A DNA stretch of 37,772 nucleotides, taken from NCBI GenBank assembly GCA_002698965.1, contig PAAT01000019.1, positions 1 through 37,772 on the forward strand, given 5' to 3'. Made by a program: the position numbers and the translations under genes. This DNA is from Rhodopirellula sp. GTDB taxonomy: Bacteria; Planctomycetota; Planctomycetia; Pirellulales; Pirellulaceae. The stretch's first letter is position 1, and each line of letters begins with the position of its first letter. The notes under the pieces are model-generated. The model did no database searches and was not told the origin of the DNA. It saw only the letters and a program-made list of their open reading frames with translations. Of the stretch, positions 26,033-34,994 are shown piece after piece.

Positions 26033-26958
26033 CCATCCATTCCTGGTAAAGATTGTTGTCCGGAGTCTTGTTGCTGAGACGCCTGGCGGCGTCCATTTTC
26101 TGTGGCGGGTGCGCTTACCTGCGGTTCCGGAGAACCTGCAAGATCATCACCGACGGCAATTCCATCCAGACGAGTGTTGATCGCAAGGACGTAATCGTCT
26201 GATAGTTCAAATCCCAGATACCGACGATCAAGTTTTTTAGCCACAGCCAGAGTCGTCCCGCTACCACCAAAAGGATCTACAACCACCTCCCCGATATTAC
26301 TGGACACCCGAATAATCCGCGCCAGTAATTGTTCCGGCATTTGGCAGCCATGAAATCCCTGACGTTCCTTAAACGTTCCGGCAACCCGTGGGAAATACCA
26401 TGTATCGTCGTCGGCACTAAATCCCGCAGGCAGATCCTGAGGCCTTAGTACCCAAGTGTCGTCAGGGAGCCTACCTTTGGCATTCGCTCGCTTATCGCCA
26501 TAAACCAATTGACGGGCCGACGGCACCCGAGCGTCATCAGCGTTAAAGGTAAATTGTTTTGGATCTTTCACCATGTGAAACAAGTGAGCATGCGAGCGAT
26601 TAAACTTTTTGGTGCAGTTAACACCAAAGGTGTAGTACCAAATCACCCAGCTTCGACAAGTGAATCCCAATTCACGCTGCATGAGGACTTTCAGCTCCGC
26701 AGCATATTCATCACCAATCGCTAACCAAAATGAACCATCCTCTTTTAAAACCCGCTTAACTTCTGCCATCCATTGCCGAGTCCAATTCAAGTACTCGTCG
26801 TTGTCCAGATCGTCCTGATAAACATCGTAATCATAGCCTATGTTGAACGGCGGATCTGCAAATACCAAATCAATGCAGCCATCCTCAAGGCGTTTCAGAC
26901 CTTCGATGCAGTCACCTTGATTAATCTGATCCCAATCACTCAATGTTTTATCGCTCAC
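26029..26958 (-). CDS. Beta-class DNA methyltransferase, CcrM-like (probable N6-adenine)
   Basis: This enzyme methylates DNA using SAM. Motif IV ([11 protein letters not shown], residues 33-43) precedes motif I ([11 protein letters not shown], about residues 222-232), the beta-class order shared with CcrM and HinfI-type enzymes. DPPF favours N6-adenine over N4-cytosine but is not decisive. The region between (about residues 95-200) should hold the target recognition domain. The last 35 residues are Gln/Ala-rich and low in complexity. No restriction endonuclease or specificity gene is nearby, so it looks like an orphan methylase. The gene overlaps the isomerase gene by four bases. Recognition sequence unknown. 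Confidence 0.88.
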   Translation of the reverse strand: MSDKTLSDWDQINQGDCIEGLKRLEDGCIDLVFADPPFNIGYDYDVYQDDLDNDEYLNWTRQWMAEVKRVLKEDGSFWLAIGDEYAAELKVLMQRELGFTCRSWVIWYYTFGVNCTKKFNRSHAHLFHMVKDPKQFTFNADDARVPSARQLVYGDKRANAKGRLPDDTWVLRPQDLPAGFSADDDTWYFPRVAGTFKERQGFHGCQMPEQLLARIIRVSSNIGEVVVDPFGGSGTTLAVAKKLDRRYLGFELSDDYVLAINTRLDGIAVGDDLAGSPEPQVSAPATENGRRQASQQQDSGQQSLPGMDG

Positions 26959-27036
26959 AAATATAATAACTCAATGCCTGCAAAACGTTTTCGCGCACGT
27001 TGAAGTTGCATTGTACTACATTCATAAGCCGACTAA

Positions 27037-27056
27037 AGGACAGACAGCACCGTCCT
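27037..27056 (-). terminator. Possible weak terminator after the ferredoxin gene
   Basis: On the minus-strand RNA, AGGACGG and CUGUCCU can pair over seven positions, including one G-U, around a six-base loop, 50 bases past the ferredoxin stop. Only a short UU follows, so intrinsic termination is doubtful. Confidence 0.25.
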
Positions 27057-27105
27057 GTATATCTAAAGAGAGCCCCGCGGAAAACGAATGCCGCCAATCT
27101 ATCTA

Positions 27106-27507
27106 CTAACTGCTAGCTCGCAATTCTGCCAGATGCTGAGCAGTGCCGACCAATCGATCCCAGTTTTCATAAACGTATTCTGTTGGCCCGCCAATTTGAG
27201 CCACCACCTGAGCTACATTTTCCGTGGGTACCATTTCAATCGCATCCCAGGGACAAACAACTAATTCGTAAGGATTGGATTTCTGAGTCGGGATATGTAC
27301 ACAGACTTCACAGCCTACGCAACGTTCCAGATCAATTTCACACCAGCTTTGATTGCCTTTGGTGCCAAGTCCAATCTGATTCAAATCAATACAATCTACC
27401 GGACAGACTTCGCGACATGACTCGCAACCTGTACAGTTATCGGCATTGATCACCGCCAGTGTCTTCGGTACTTTTTTGCGAGGAGCTTTCTTCTTGCTCA
27501 TCGGCAT
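27106..27507 (-). CDS. 2[4Fe-4S]-type ferredoxin with an extended second cluster motif
   Basis: This is a small electron carrier. After a basic N-terminus (KKKAPRKKVPK), the first cluster motif is standard: C25-x2-C28-x2-C31-x3-C35-P. The second is C63-x2-C66-x2-C69-x15-C85-P, with about twelve extra residues (HIPTQKSNPYELVV) before the last cysteine. Extra cysteines sit at 39 and 56. The C-terminal 40 residues are helical. At 133 residues it is longer than simple bacterial ferredoxins (55-80). No redox partner gene is adjacent; lysA lies 171 bases upstream. AGAGGA precedes the first ATG closely; an ATG two codons later is a possible alternative start. Confidence 0.87.
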   Translation of the reverse strand: MPMSKKKAPRKKVPKTLAVINADNCTGCESCREVCPVDCIDLNQIGLGTKGNQSWCEIDLERCVGCEVCVHIPTQKSNPYELVVCPWDAIEMVPTENVAQVVAQIGGPTEYVYENWDRLVGTAQHLAELRASS

Positions 27508-27678
27508 GAATCCTCTGTATTATGTTTGTTTGCAAAGCAGCATCCAAACAACTGCTCTTGAACACTTTAATTATAGATACTCATCGGCCGGCGGCAAACA
27601 CCGCCAATAGCGTTTCTGGGGTGCTTCACCGAGATATATCCATCATTCACTGCTGAAAACAATCGCTCTATGGTGCTA

Positions 27679-28956
27679 CTAGGTGTCGAGCAGACGTTCG
27701 CCTTGCATAAGATCTTCATACGACTGACGTGCGCGAATCAACTGAGCTTCACCATTTATAATCATGACCTCAGCAGCCAATGGCTTTGAATTATAATTCG
27801 AGCCCATCACACTACCGTAAGCACCGGCACATTCAAGCACGAGATATTCACCTACATTAGCCTGTGGTAAACTGCGTTTGCTAACAAATCCGCCTTCTTC
27901 CTGAGTAAAGATGTCACCGGATTCACAAAGAGGTCCACCAACAACAACGTCAACATCTTCGCGTGGAGAATCATCTGACGGGACAACAGAGATCGGGTGG
28001 TACGAGCCATACATAATTGGCCGGGCAAGGTTATTAAAGCCAGCATCGACCAAATAAAATATATTCTCGCCCATCATCTTGATCGCCCGAATTTCCGTCA
28101 GCAAACTGCCACTCTCTGCTGCCAAATACCGACCCGGTTCAATCTCCAATTTGACTGAATGCCCAAGTTCGACTTCCACCTTTTTTCGAGACTCGTCCCA
28201 TAACGCAAAATATTTTTCCAGATCAACATAGGCCTGCTTTGCATTGTAAGGAACGGGAAGACCACCGCCAGCACTGATGGTCGTAATCGTGTTGCCAACC
28301 TCGCAAACCGCCTTTTCCATCGCGCCGCAAACCTGAGCCAAATGTTCGAGATCCGTTCCCGAGCCAATGTGCATATGAAGCCCTGTAATTGCAATGTCAT
28401 ATTGAGCCGCTCGCTGCTTACAATCTTCTATCTGCTGATGCCAGATCCCATGCTTTGATTGTTGACCACCTGTATTTGTCTTCTGGCTATGACCATGCCC
28501 AAATCCAGGATTTAATCGTAAAGTAATCTCAGTTCCTGGTTTTCGAATTCCCACTTGATCAATCATATCCGGCGAGCCGCAGTTAACGTGAATATCATGC
28601 TCCACCACCAGATCCAACGCATCTTTATCGAAAATATCCGCGGTATAAACAATCTCGTGGATGCCCTTGGAATTTATGCCTCCCTGATAACCTGCTCGCA
28701 ACGCACGATGAATTTCACCGGCGCTGACTGCATCAACCACGACATCATTGCGTCGGACAAGATCCAAAATGGCTATATTAGAGCAGGCTTTCTGGGCATA
28801 TCGCACTAAGTCAAACGACTTCAAATCTTCAATGCGTTCGACAATGATGGAGGCATCATAGACAAAAGTGGGTGTACTAAACTGCTGAGCAATGGCAGCG
28901 ATGGAGACGCCAGCAATTTCCTGACGTGATGTTGGGAACGCACCTACGGTCGGCAT
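27679..28956 (-). CDS. lysA: Diaminopimelate decarboxylase
   Basis: This PLP enzyme decarboxylates meso-diaminopimelate to L-lysine in the last step of lysine synthesis. The PLP lysine is Lys56 in RYAQKACSN, where YAVKAN is usual. Other fold-type III marks are GINSKGIHE, GLHMHIGSGTD, ISAGGGLPV, LEIEPGRYLAAESG and the active-site Cys segment GGPLCESGDIF. The 425-residue length is normal. An intrinsic terminator for the gene upstream lies at 29001-29039, so lysA likely has its own promoter just upstream of its start. Related ornithine/arginine decarboxylases are less likely because of the CESGD segment. Confidence 0.92.
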   Translation of the reverse strand: MPTVGAFPTSRQEIAGVSIAAIAQQFSTPTFVYDASIIVERIEDLKSFDLVRYAQKACSNIAILDLVRRNDVVVDAVSAGEIHRALRAGYQGGINSKGIHEIVYTADIFDKDALDLVVEHDIHVNCGSPDMIDQVGIRKPGTEITLRLNPGFGHGHSQKTNTGGQQSKHGIWHQQIEDCKQRAAQYDIAITGLHMHIGSGTDLEHLAQVCGAMEKAVCEVGNTITTISAGGGLPVPYNAKQAYVDLEKYFALWDESRKKVEVELGHSVKLEIEPGRYLAAESGSLLTEIRAIKMMGENIFYLVDAGFNNLARPIMYGSYHPISVVPSDDSPREDVDVVVGGPLCESGDIFTQEEGGFVSKRSLPQANVGEYLVLECAGAYGSVMGSNYNSKPLAAEVMIINGEAQLIRARQSYEDLMQGERLLDT

Positions 28957-29000
28957 TTGAGAACCTTCATAAACGAATAGACAAATGAATGGGTAGAACG

Positions 29001-29039
29001 AAAAACAGCGGCGCCCAAACTTATGCCAGACACCGCTGT
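29001..29039 (-). terminator. Intrinsic terminator of the secreted-protein gene
   Basis: On the minus-strand RNA, ACAGCGG pairs perfectly with CCGCUGU, and the stem continues inward through G-U and G-C pairs (about 12 in all). A run of five U follows directly (29001-29005). It lies 24 bases past the stop at 29063 and 45 bases before the lysA start, separating the two transcripts. Confidence 0.75.
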
Positions 29040-29062
29040 GAATTCAGTTTAGATTGCAAGTC

Positions 29063-30721
29063 CTAGAAAGGGCTCTCATCAAGTTGAGGCTGGAGGGCTT
29101 GCGCTCCTATAGAAATCGCCTTCAATACTCCAGACTCTAATTCCATACGGAACTTAGCTCCGTTTTCGATAGGTATTATCATCATTCGGGCTTTATCTTT
29201 GCTGCCAGCCGCAGAAGCAGCTTGCTGAAGCGTTGGATCCTGTGCCTGTTCAGCCGCAAAAGTCAGAATCTTGGAAGCAGACATTTCCATTTTCATTACG
29301 TCTGCCTCTACCCCTTTGTTAGCTGCTGATACGTCTATCGCTGACTTGATCTTTTCCAAATTTCCTTTGCCAAGACCAAAGTAGATATAATCTTCACTCA
29401 TTCCAACGGAGATATCGACGGCTTCGCCAAAGATTGCCTGAGTTTGAGGATCAAACGGAGGAATGGGGATGCTCATGGTGTGGAATGTAGCGCCCGCATG
29501 CTTTAATGCATCTAATTGAACTGGGGGGAATTCTGGGTCCTGCTCTTTAGCTACTGTAACAAGCTCTCGGAAAACGGCCTCTAGTGAATCAGCCTGAGCT
29601 GCACGAACCGCACCAATGGCACCCATGCCATCGTCCATGGTCATACTGGCAGACATATCAAATTCACCTGCGGCCATCGTTCCATTGACTACATCGACGA
29701 GCGTTGCAACCGACTTGATGGCTATAGCACGTAATTCTTCCGTTGGAATATTGGGATCATTTTCCAACTGATTCAAAGCCTGATCACGTACCATATCAAT
29801 CTGAGCTGCCGCCTGAGCTCCCTGAATGGGATCAATTTTACCAGCCATCGACATGGTGACCGCTGCATTGTCACCTGCAAATGCGGAAAGGTTTGTCGTG
29901 ACATCACTATAGTCCATCGATCGAGCAGATTCCGAACCTTCTTTGAAGTCAAATCCAAAATCAAAGTAAACGGACTCTCTGGTCTGATCAATATTAAGAC
30001 CTACTGTCAATGATTTCATATCATTCAATGCTTTTTGCATTTCTTCCATGGACTGCATTGCCTGAGCTCTTCTGGCCTCAAAAGCCTGCTCGGTCTCGCC
30101 CGGTAAAGGCTGAGCCGTAGACGCTTGAAGACCTGCCTGAACCTGGCTCATCGCAAGTTGCATGAAAACCGGAGGAACAGCGTCGACATTACCTTTTATG
30201 GCGACATCGTACTCTTTTTCCAAACCACCAAGAAGCGGCACTGGATCTGCCGGAACATTTGCCAGCGTTTCTTTATTATTTGAAACGAAAGCCCAGCCCT
30301 GACCTTCTTTGATATAAACCGGCGTTGCACCAGTTTGTAATTCGAGCAGGCCGCCATCCGTTGGCTGAGCAGTCATACCAAACAGTGCGAGCATTCCTAC
30401 GAGCTGTTGAAGGTTATTGGTTGGAATAAAGCCCAGAACTTTTGCTCCCAACACACCGTCCGACTGAACCACAATTCCAATCGGCTTTGTCGTATCAAAC
30501 ATTTGGGCGAATTGAGCGCCTTGAGCTTCAATCATGGCTGATGTGCCCGGAGGGCCTACCATATCCGCCACCCATCCAATATCTTTGGAAAGGTCGTTGT
30601 AATTGTTGATCGCAATCACCGCCATTGGCTTGGCTGATTGAACCTGAGCAAGTGCTGGTGTTACACCGACACTTAATACCAACAACACTGTTAGCCATTG
30701 CTGCTTGATTAGTTTCAACAT
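29063..30721 (-). CDS. Secreted protein of unknown function
   Basis: I do not recognise a named family. From ATG at 30721, with GGAG eight bases upstream, the product has 552 residues and a Sec signal peptide (LTVLLVLSVGVTPALA, cleavage near residue 25); the frame upstream to 30781 adds residues without signal character. The mature protein is rich in Ala, Met and Gln. It alternates segments such as VGFIPTNN-like strands with helices such as EEMQKALNDMKSLTVGLN. The order AVIAINNYNDL, IGIVVQSDG, VLGFIPTNNLQQLVG looks like a repeated alpha/beta module. No catalytic motif or lipobox is seen. It is a single-gene transcript: a strong terminator follows it and the infA terminator precedes it. Confidence 0.75.
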   Translation of the reverse strand: MLKLIKQQWLTVLLVLSVGVTPALAQVQSAKPMAVIAINNYNDLSKDIGWVADMVGPPGTSAMIEAQGAQFAQMFDTTKPIGIVVQSDGVLGAKVLGFIPTNNLQQLVGMLALFGMTAQPTDGGLLELQTGATPVYIKEGQGWAFVSNNKETLANVPADPVPLLGGLEKEYDVAIKGNVDAVPPVFMQLAMSQVQAGLQASTAQPLPGETEQAFEARRAQAMQSMEEMQKALNDMKSLTVGLNIDQTRESVYFDFGFDFKEGSESARSMDYSDVTTNLSAFAGDNAAVTMSMAGKIDPIQGAQAAAQIDMVRDQALNQLENDPNIPTEELRAIAIKSVATLVDVVNGTMAAGEFDMSASMTMDDGMGAIGAVRAAQADSLEAVFRELVTVAKEQDPEFPPVQLDALKHAGATFHTMSIPIPPFDPQTQAIFGEAVDISVGMSEDYIYFGLGKGNLEKIKSAIDVSAANKGVEADVMKMEMSASKILTFAAEQAQDPTLQQAASAAGSKDKARMMIIPIENGAKFRMELESGVLKAISIGAQALQPQLDESPF

Positions 30722-30975
30722 CAGGGATTCTCCTGCAGTCATGAAAAGTCTATATGGGGACGCTGTCACAGTGCAGCGCAAATCTTATTTTATTATTTTA
30801 GCACCTCAGTGCCGTACTAAAGTCAGCGTCCTTGCCGAAAAGTTCACTTTTGAACCAAAGATCCAAAACGGATGGTTTTTCACCAATCGAATCGACCGAC
30901 ACTCGTATAACACTGCCAATCCGCAAAAGTGTCGATTCTATTAGCTTAATTTTGACTGAACTTAAAAAACACCAG

Positions 30976-30997
30976 CACTTACCGTTCACGGTAAGTG
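30976..30997 (-). terminator. Intrinsic terminator overlapping the infA stop codon
   Basis: A perfect nine-base-pair stem, CACTTACCG-TGAA-CGGTAAGTG on the minus strand, contains the last infA codons and its TAA stop. It is followed by CTGGTGTTTTTT (six T). The hairpin and T-run are direct sequence observations. Termination inside the coding end is inferred; translating ribosomes could interfere with folding of the stem. Confidence 0.75.
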
Positions 30998-31200
30998 ATG
31001 CGACCTTTCGTAAGGTCATAAGGGGACAGCTCTACGCGAACTTTATCACCCGGTACAATACGAATAAAGTGCTTACGCATACGGCCAGCAACATGTGCCA
31101 AAACCTCCGCACCATTCTCCAATTGTACGCGAAAACGAGTGTTCGCAAGTGCCTGAGTTACTGTGCCCTCAACTTCAAGTGCTTCTTCTTTTTTGTTCAT
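30979..31200 (-). CDS. infA: Translation initiation factor IF-1
   Basis: IF-1 binds the ribosomal A site during initiation. The 73-residue product has the OB-fold pattern: [60 protein letters not shown] and the C-terminal RITYRER, all characteristic. The length is normal. The gene stands alone between a trans-sulfuration gene and the secreted-protein gene rather than in a ribosomal-protein operon. Its stop codon lies within a terminator hairpin. Confidence 0.97.
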   Translation of the reverse strand: MNKKEEALEVEGTVTQALANTRFRVQLENGAEVLAHVAGRMRKHFIRIVPGDKVRVELSPYDLTKGRITYRER

Positions 31201-31301
31201 TCAGACTCCCAAAAATTAAGGTCAGATTGATAAGTAGTTCTTATTTACTGAGTTTAGAGCACAGGTGAATCCACCACCAGTGTGGAATTCTGAAAAACCA
31301 A

Positions 31302-32495
31302 CTATTCTGATGCCTCATCCAGCGCTTTTTCTAAATTACCAAGCACATTTTCTGTTGGATCAACACCTACAGATAAACGAATCGTTCCCTCGGTGATACC
31401 TAATTCCACTCGCTGCTGCTCGGAGAGCCCTCGGTGACTAGTCGAAGTGGGATGGCTCAGGGTCGTGGAAACATCTCCAAGTGACGGGCAAAAAGGAATC
31501 TCACCGCTAGCAATGACCTTGTCGGCAGCGGCCCGGCCACCCGGCAGTCGAAAAGTCACCATATGACCAAATCCATTGATAAACTGCTCGCTGGCTAAAG
31601 CATGGTCAGGATGGCTCTCCAGTCCCGGATATTGCACCGATTCAACATCTTCCCGTTCTGCCAGCAATTCGGCTGCCGCCTGAGCCGTTGTACACGCCTG
31701 CTGCATTCGCAAAGTCAATGTGGAAATACCGCGACAGGCTAACCAACATTCCAGCGGGCTGCTGGCAAAGCCCCAGGCTGCATTCACCATAGCAACCCGG
31801 GCCCAGTGCTCTTCCCGTCCAGCCAACATACCAAGCATCACATCTCCATGCCCATTGATAAACTTACTAACGCTTTCCATCACCAAATCAGCACCCAGTG
31901 TAAGCGGTTTACAAATAGCTGGCGTGGCAAAAGTATTGTCAACCAGCAACAACGCATCGGCAGCGTGCGCGATCTGTGCTAAACCTCTGATATCGACTAT
32001 TCGCAACAGTGGATTCGCAATCGTTTCGACGACAATCATCCTCGTTTCAGAAGTGACTGCATTGCGTACTGATTCTAAATCATAGGGATCAATCAAAGAG
32101 CATTTGATTCCCAGCCTTTGCAATTCAGAGGTTAAAAGCAATGTTGTGCGACCGTAGAGTTGATTGCTTACCAGGAGGTGATCTCCAGATTGAAGCTGAG
32201 AAAACACTGCCAATGAAATCGCGGCCATGCCGGATGATGTGATTGCTACACGCTCTGCCTGATGTAAGAGTTGGCAGGCTTCTGCAAACAAGTCGGCATT
32301 GGGATGGCGGTCTCGTTGGTATACATATCCATCCAACTCGCCAGCCAGCAGGCGATCCGCCTGTTCCGTAGATTCACACTGCCAAACAGATGCCAGATAA
32401 AGCGGCATATTATGGGGCACCGTGGCATTTAAACGCTGCTGCAGGTTAGTGCCCGGGAGGTTGCTGGATGTTTCTTGTTTTTTTGATCCGGCCAT
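31302..32495 (-). CDS. Trans-sulfuration PLP enzyme (cystathionine gamma-synthase/lyase family)
   Basis: This Cys/Met-metabolism PLP enzyme interconverts homoserine esters, cystathionine, cysteine or homocysteine; the exact reaction is not decidable here. Conserved features are YQRDRHPNADLFAEA (with the Y-x-R loop), SSGMAAISLAVFSQL, LLVDNTFATPAICKPL and the PLP lysine in ESVSKFINGHGDVMLG. TTLSHPTSTSHRGLSEQQR near the C-terminus is also typical. The frame is open to ATG 32543, but ATG 32495 has AGGA six bases upstream and is preferred; the protein then has 397 residues, a normal size. Homologues include MetB, MetC, MetZ and methionine gamma-lyase. Confidence 0.85.
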   Translation of the reverse strand: MAGSKKQETSSNLPGTNLQQRLNATVPHNMPLYLASVWQCESTEQADRLLAGELDGYVYQRDRHPNADLFAEACQLLHQAERVAITSSGMAAISLAVFSQLQSGDHLLVSNQLYGRTTLLLTSELQRLGIKCSLIDPYDLESVRNAVTSETRMIVVETIANPLLRIVDIRGLAQIAHAADALLLVDNTFATPAICKPLTLGADLVMESVSKFINGHGDVMLGMLAGREEHWARVAMVNAAWGFASSPLECWLACRGISTLTLRMQQACTTAQAAAELLAEREDVESVQYPGLESHPDHALASEQFINGFGHMVTFRLPGGRAAADKVIASGEIPFCPSLGDVSTTLSHPTSTSHRGLSEQQRVELGITEGTIRLSVGVDPTENVLGNLEKALDEASE

Positions 32496-32545
32496 TTCCA
32501 TTCCTAACAGGTTTCTTCTAAACAGGCCAATTACTGTCTTCATTC

Positions 32546-32579
32546 ACTATAATTCCCACTTCGGGCAAGCGGATGTCAA
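32546..32579 (-). promoter_or_regulatory. Possible promoter of the trans-sulfuration gene
   Basis: TTGACA (32579-32574) matches the -35 consensus, and TATAGT (32551-32546) resembles a -10 box, but they are 22 bases apart, longer than the usual 16-18. If used, transcription would start near ATG 32543, which would favour the internal ATG at 32495. Weak evidence. Confidence 0.25.
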
Positions 32580-32627
32580 GCCTTTTGATATCTTATGAAA
32601 ACGTTTGGCATTTTTTGCTGAGTGAGC

Positions 32628-34046
32628 TTATTCCGCTGGTTTGCGGGCGTTGGGCTTATGGGGACCAGACCAAATGGCGACCCCCGCTGCTGAGACAACC
32701 ACCAGCCCCGTAAAGATGGATAAGAAAATGAAAAAACTGTTGTCAACTAACTTTTGTTCTTCAATTTGCAAGTCCAAGTAGCTCAAACTGCGATAGACCA
32801 TGAACAAGCTAGAAACCGTAAATAGCATCGGCAATAACGGGTAGAAAGGGGTTCGATAACTTTCCTCATCTCCCAAACCTTTGTGGCGTGCTCGAAACAC
32901 ACAAATGCCCACCAAGGTGAGAAACGTCCACATAAACGGTGACACAAACAACACCAATAATTCAAAGCCATCTTCCTGCAAACCAAACCCAACCACCATC
33001 ATCAATATGACTATGGTCTGCAACAGCAACGACCGAGCGGGTACATGGAGACGATGATTCCATTGGCCTAGCCAATGGAATGCAGAAACCTGTCGCCCCA
33101 GAGCATGATAGATTCGAGCGCTGGTAAATAACATTGCATTCACAGCCCCTAAGGCGGAAATACAAATCAAAACTGCCATTAGCTTTTCTGCATGTTCACC
33201 CGCCGTCAGAGACAACATATCCGTTGCCGGTGTTTTTGAACTCGCTAGTCCCTGCTGGCCAAGCGTCATTACCATGGCGATATTGATCAAAATATAAATT
33301 ACAACCACGATGAAAATGCCGACTAACAATCCACGAAGGATATTCTTCTCCGGTTCTTTTACTTCGGATGCCACAAACGAAACATCGTTCCAGCCACCGT
33401 AAGTAAACATTACTAGCACCATGGCAAGCAAAAACCCGCCCGCCGATTGACTGGCCTGTTCTTCGACAACCGGTTGAGAAGCTGACACTTCTGCACCCAG
33501 AAAGACTGCCGTAAAAGAAACGATGATCAGCAGCAACAAGGCAATCACTTTAACACCGGTCAGTACATTCTGAGTCCGCTTACCCGTTTTCAGTCCTCTC
33601 AAATTAACTGCCAACATCGCAACAGTAGCGAGAACAGCGTAAATGACTCCACTGAACATCTCATTCTCTGCCAAAGGAAGAACCCGATGAGCATATTCTC
33701 CAAATAGAATCGCCATCGGCCCCGTGCTTCCCGGACGAATAATCCAAAATTCAATCCAGGCATAGACCGTCGCCGTTGAATCATTAAAGCCTCGGCGCAG
33801 GTAAGCATACTCGCCACCCACATCAGGAATACTCGTTGCTAACTCGACATAACAGAGCGCGCCCATCAATGCTAAACAACCGCCTAACACCCAAACTCCG
33901 ATTAGCCAATACGCATCTGTCGTGACCGCAGCGATAGTGGGCGTTGTGCGGTAGATTCCGGCACCAATGATTATTCCCACAATGATGCAGGCCGCATCCA
34001 TGGCCGATAAAGTGCGTTTCGAATTTTCGAAATCTGGTTCAGGCAT
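32628..34046 (-). CDS. APC-family amino acid permease
   Basis: This secondary transporter of the amino acid-polyamine-cation superfamily has about twelve membrane helices. TM1 contains the family hallmark VGIIIGAGIYRTTP, the unwound Gly-rich segment that binds the substrate. CYVELATSIPDVGGEYAYLRRGF in TM2-3 is equally typical. The 472 residues from ATG 34046 fit the family; the frame is open to a TTG at 34070, and another ATG lies three codons upstream of 34046. The substrate is unknown. It is divergent from the K+ channel gene with 70 bases between the starts. The trans-sulfuration gene downstream might suggest a sulfur amino acid, but this is only proximity. Confidence 0.9.
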   Translation of the reverse strand: MPEPDFENSKRTLSAMDAACIIVGIIIGAGIYRTTPTIAAVTTDAYWLIGVWVLGGCLALMGALCYVELATSIPDVGGEYAYLRRGFNDSTATVYAWIEFWIIRPGSTGPMAILFGEYAHRVLPLAENEMFSGVIYAVLATVAMLAVNLRGLKTGKRTQNVLTGVKVIALLLLIIVSFTAVFLGAEVSASQPVVEEQASQSAGGFLLAMVLVMFTYGGWNDVSFVASEVKEPEKNILRGLLVGIFIVVVIYILINIAMVMTLGQQGLASSKTPATDMLSLTAGEHAEKLMAVLICISALGAVNAMLFTSARIYHALGRQVSAFHWLGQWNHRLHVPARSLLLQTIVILMMVVGFGLQEDGFELLVLFVSPFMWTFLTLVGICVFRARHKGLGDEESYRTPFYPLLPMLFTVSSLFMVYRSLSYLDLQIEEQKLVDNSFFIFLSIFTGLVVVSAAGVAIWSGPHKPNARKPAE

Positions 34047-34116
34047 AACCAACATATCATACACCGACAAAAGAACTTATTTACCCTTGATCGTCTCTCT
34101 GCTTAGAATCAACTAC

Positions 34117-34989
34117 ATGACTGATCCTGAAAAACTTTCCGAAAAACCTGCTGCTGAAGCACCGCCAGAAGCAAACAAGGCGGCCGACTGGCGATTCCGT
34201 TGGCATGAAATCATTTTTGAAGCCGATACACCCAAAGGTAAAGCTTTTGATGTAAGCCTGTTAATTGCCATTGTTATCAGTGTGCTGATTGTGATGCTGC
34301 AAAGTGTCGAAGCGATTGAAAATCGTTTTGGAGCCGCATTAAATCTGATGGAATGGGCAATTACTATCGGTTTCAGTATTGAATATGCGTTGCGAATCGC
34401 TTGCGTGCGGCAACCCTTACGTTACATCTTCAGTTTTTGGGGGATCGTTGATCTACTTTCAGTCCTGCCCACCTATGTGGGCCTGATCATTCCTCGTTCA
34501 CAATCTCTGTCCGTGGTGCGTGTGTTTCGGTTAATCCGCGTATTTAGAATCTTCAAGCTCAACAACTATGTTCAGGAATCACGTGTGTTGCTCGAGGCAC
34601 TCAAGGCAGCACGCCCCAAAATTATCGTATTCCTATTAGTTGTGATGAGCTTAATTATGGTAATGGGAACAACCGTTTACGTCATTGAAAACCAATTCAG
34701 CGAAAGCTCGGACTTCACATCGATCCCTAAAAGCATTTACTGGGCAATTGTCACCATTACCACCGTCGGCTACGGCGACATTGCACCTCAAACTATTCCC
34801 GGGCAGACCATTGCCGCCATTGCCATGATTCTTGGCTATGCCATCATCATCGTTCCTAGCGGAATCTTTTCCGTGGAAATCATTGCGGCTTCAAAAGCTC
34901 AAACGAACACGCAGGCTTGTCCGTCATGCACTAAAGAAGGGCATGATGACGACGCAAAATACTGCAAGTATTGCGGGGCAGAGCTATAG
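34117..34989 (+). CDS. Voltage-gated-type potassium channel with C-terminal zinc ribbon
   Basis: This is a six-TM ion channel subunit. S1 starts near residue 44. S4 carries regularly spaced Arg/Lys (VVRVFRLIRVFRIFKL, Arg135/138/141/144, Lys147), so it should be voltage-sensitive. The pore loop has the potassium filter TVGYGD (residues 216-221). After S6 a cytoplasmic tail ends with C268-x2-C271...C283-x2-C286, a small zinc ribbon that closes the protein. The frame is open upstream to 33967, but that would overlap the start of the divergent permease; ATG 34117 gives 290 residues with a charged N-terminus before S1. The gene is convergent with the LarA-like gene, five bases apart. Confidence 0.93.
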   Translation: MTDPEKLSEKPAAEAPPEANKAADWRFRWHEIIFEADTPKGKAFDVSLLIAIVISVLIVMLQSVEAIENRFGAALNLMEWAITIGFSIEYALRIACVRQPLRYIFSFWGIVDLLSVLPTYVGLIIPRSQSLSVVRVFRLIRVFRIFKLNNYVQESRVLLEALKAARPKIIVFLLVVMSLIMVMGTTVYVIENQFSESSDFTSIPKSIYWAIVTITTVGYGDIAPQTIPGQTIAAIAMILGYAIIIVPSGIFSVEIIAASKAQTNTQACPSCTKEGHDDDAKYCKYCGAEL

Positions 34990-34994
34990 CCTTG

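Noticed and set aside
22646..26958. A restriction-modification or anti-phage defence island
   Set aside because: The only nucleic-acid enzyme is a lone methyltransferase; its neighbours are metabolic or lipid-type genes with no nuclease or helicase.
33967..34116. Upstream extension of the K+ channel
   Set aside because: It overlaps the start of the divergent permease and codes for residues without channel character; ATG 34117 gives a normal protein.
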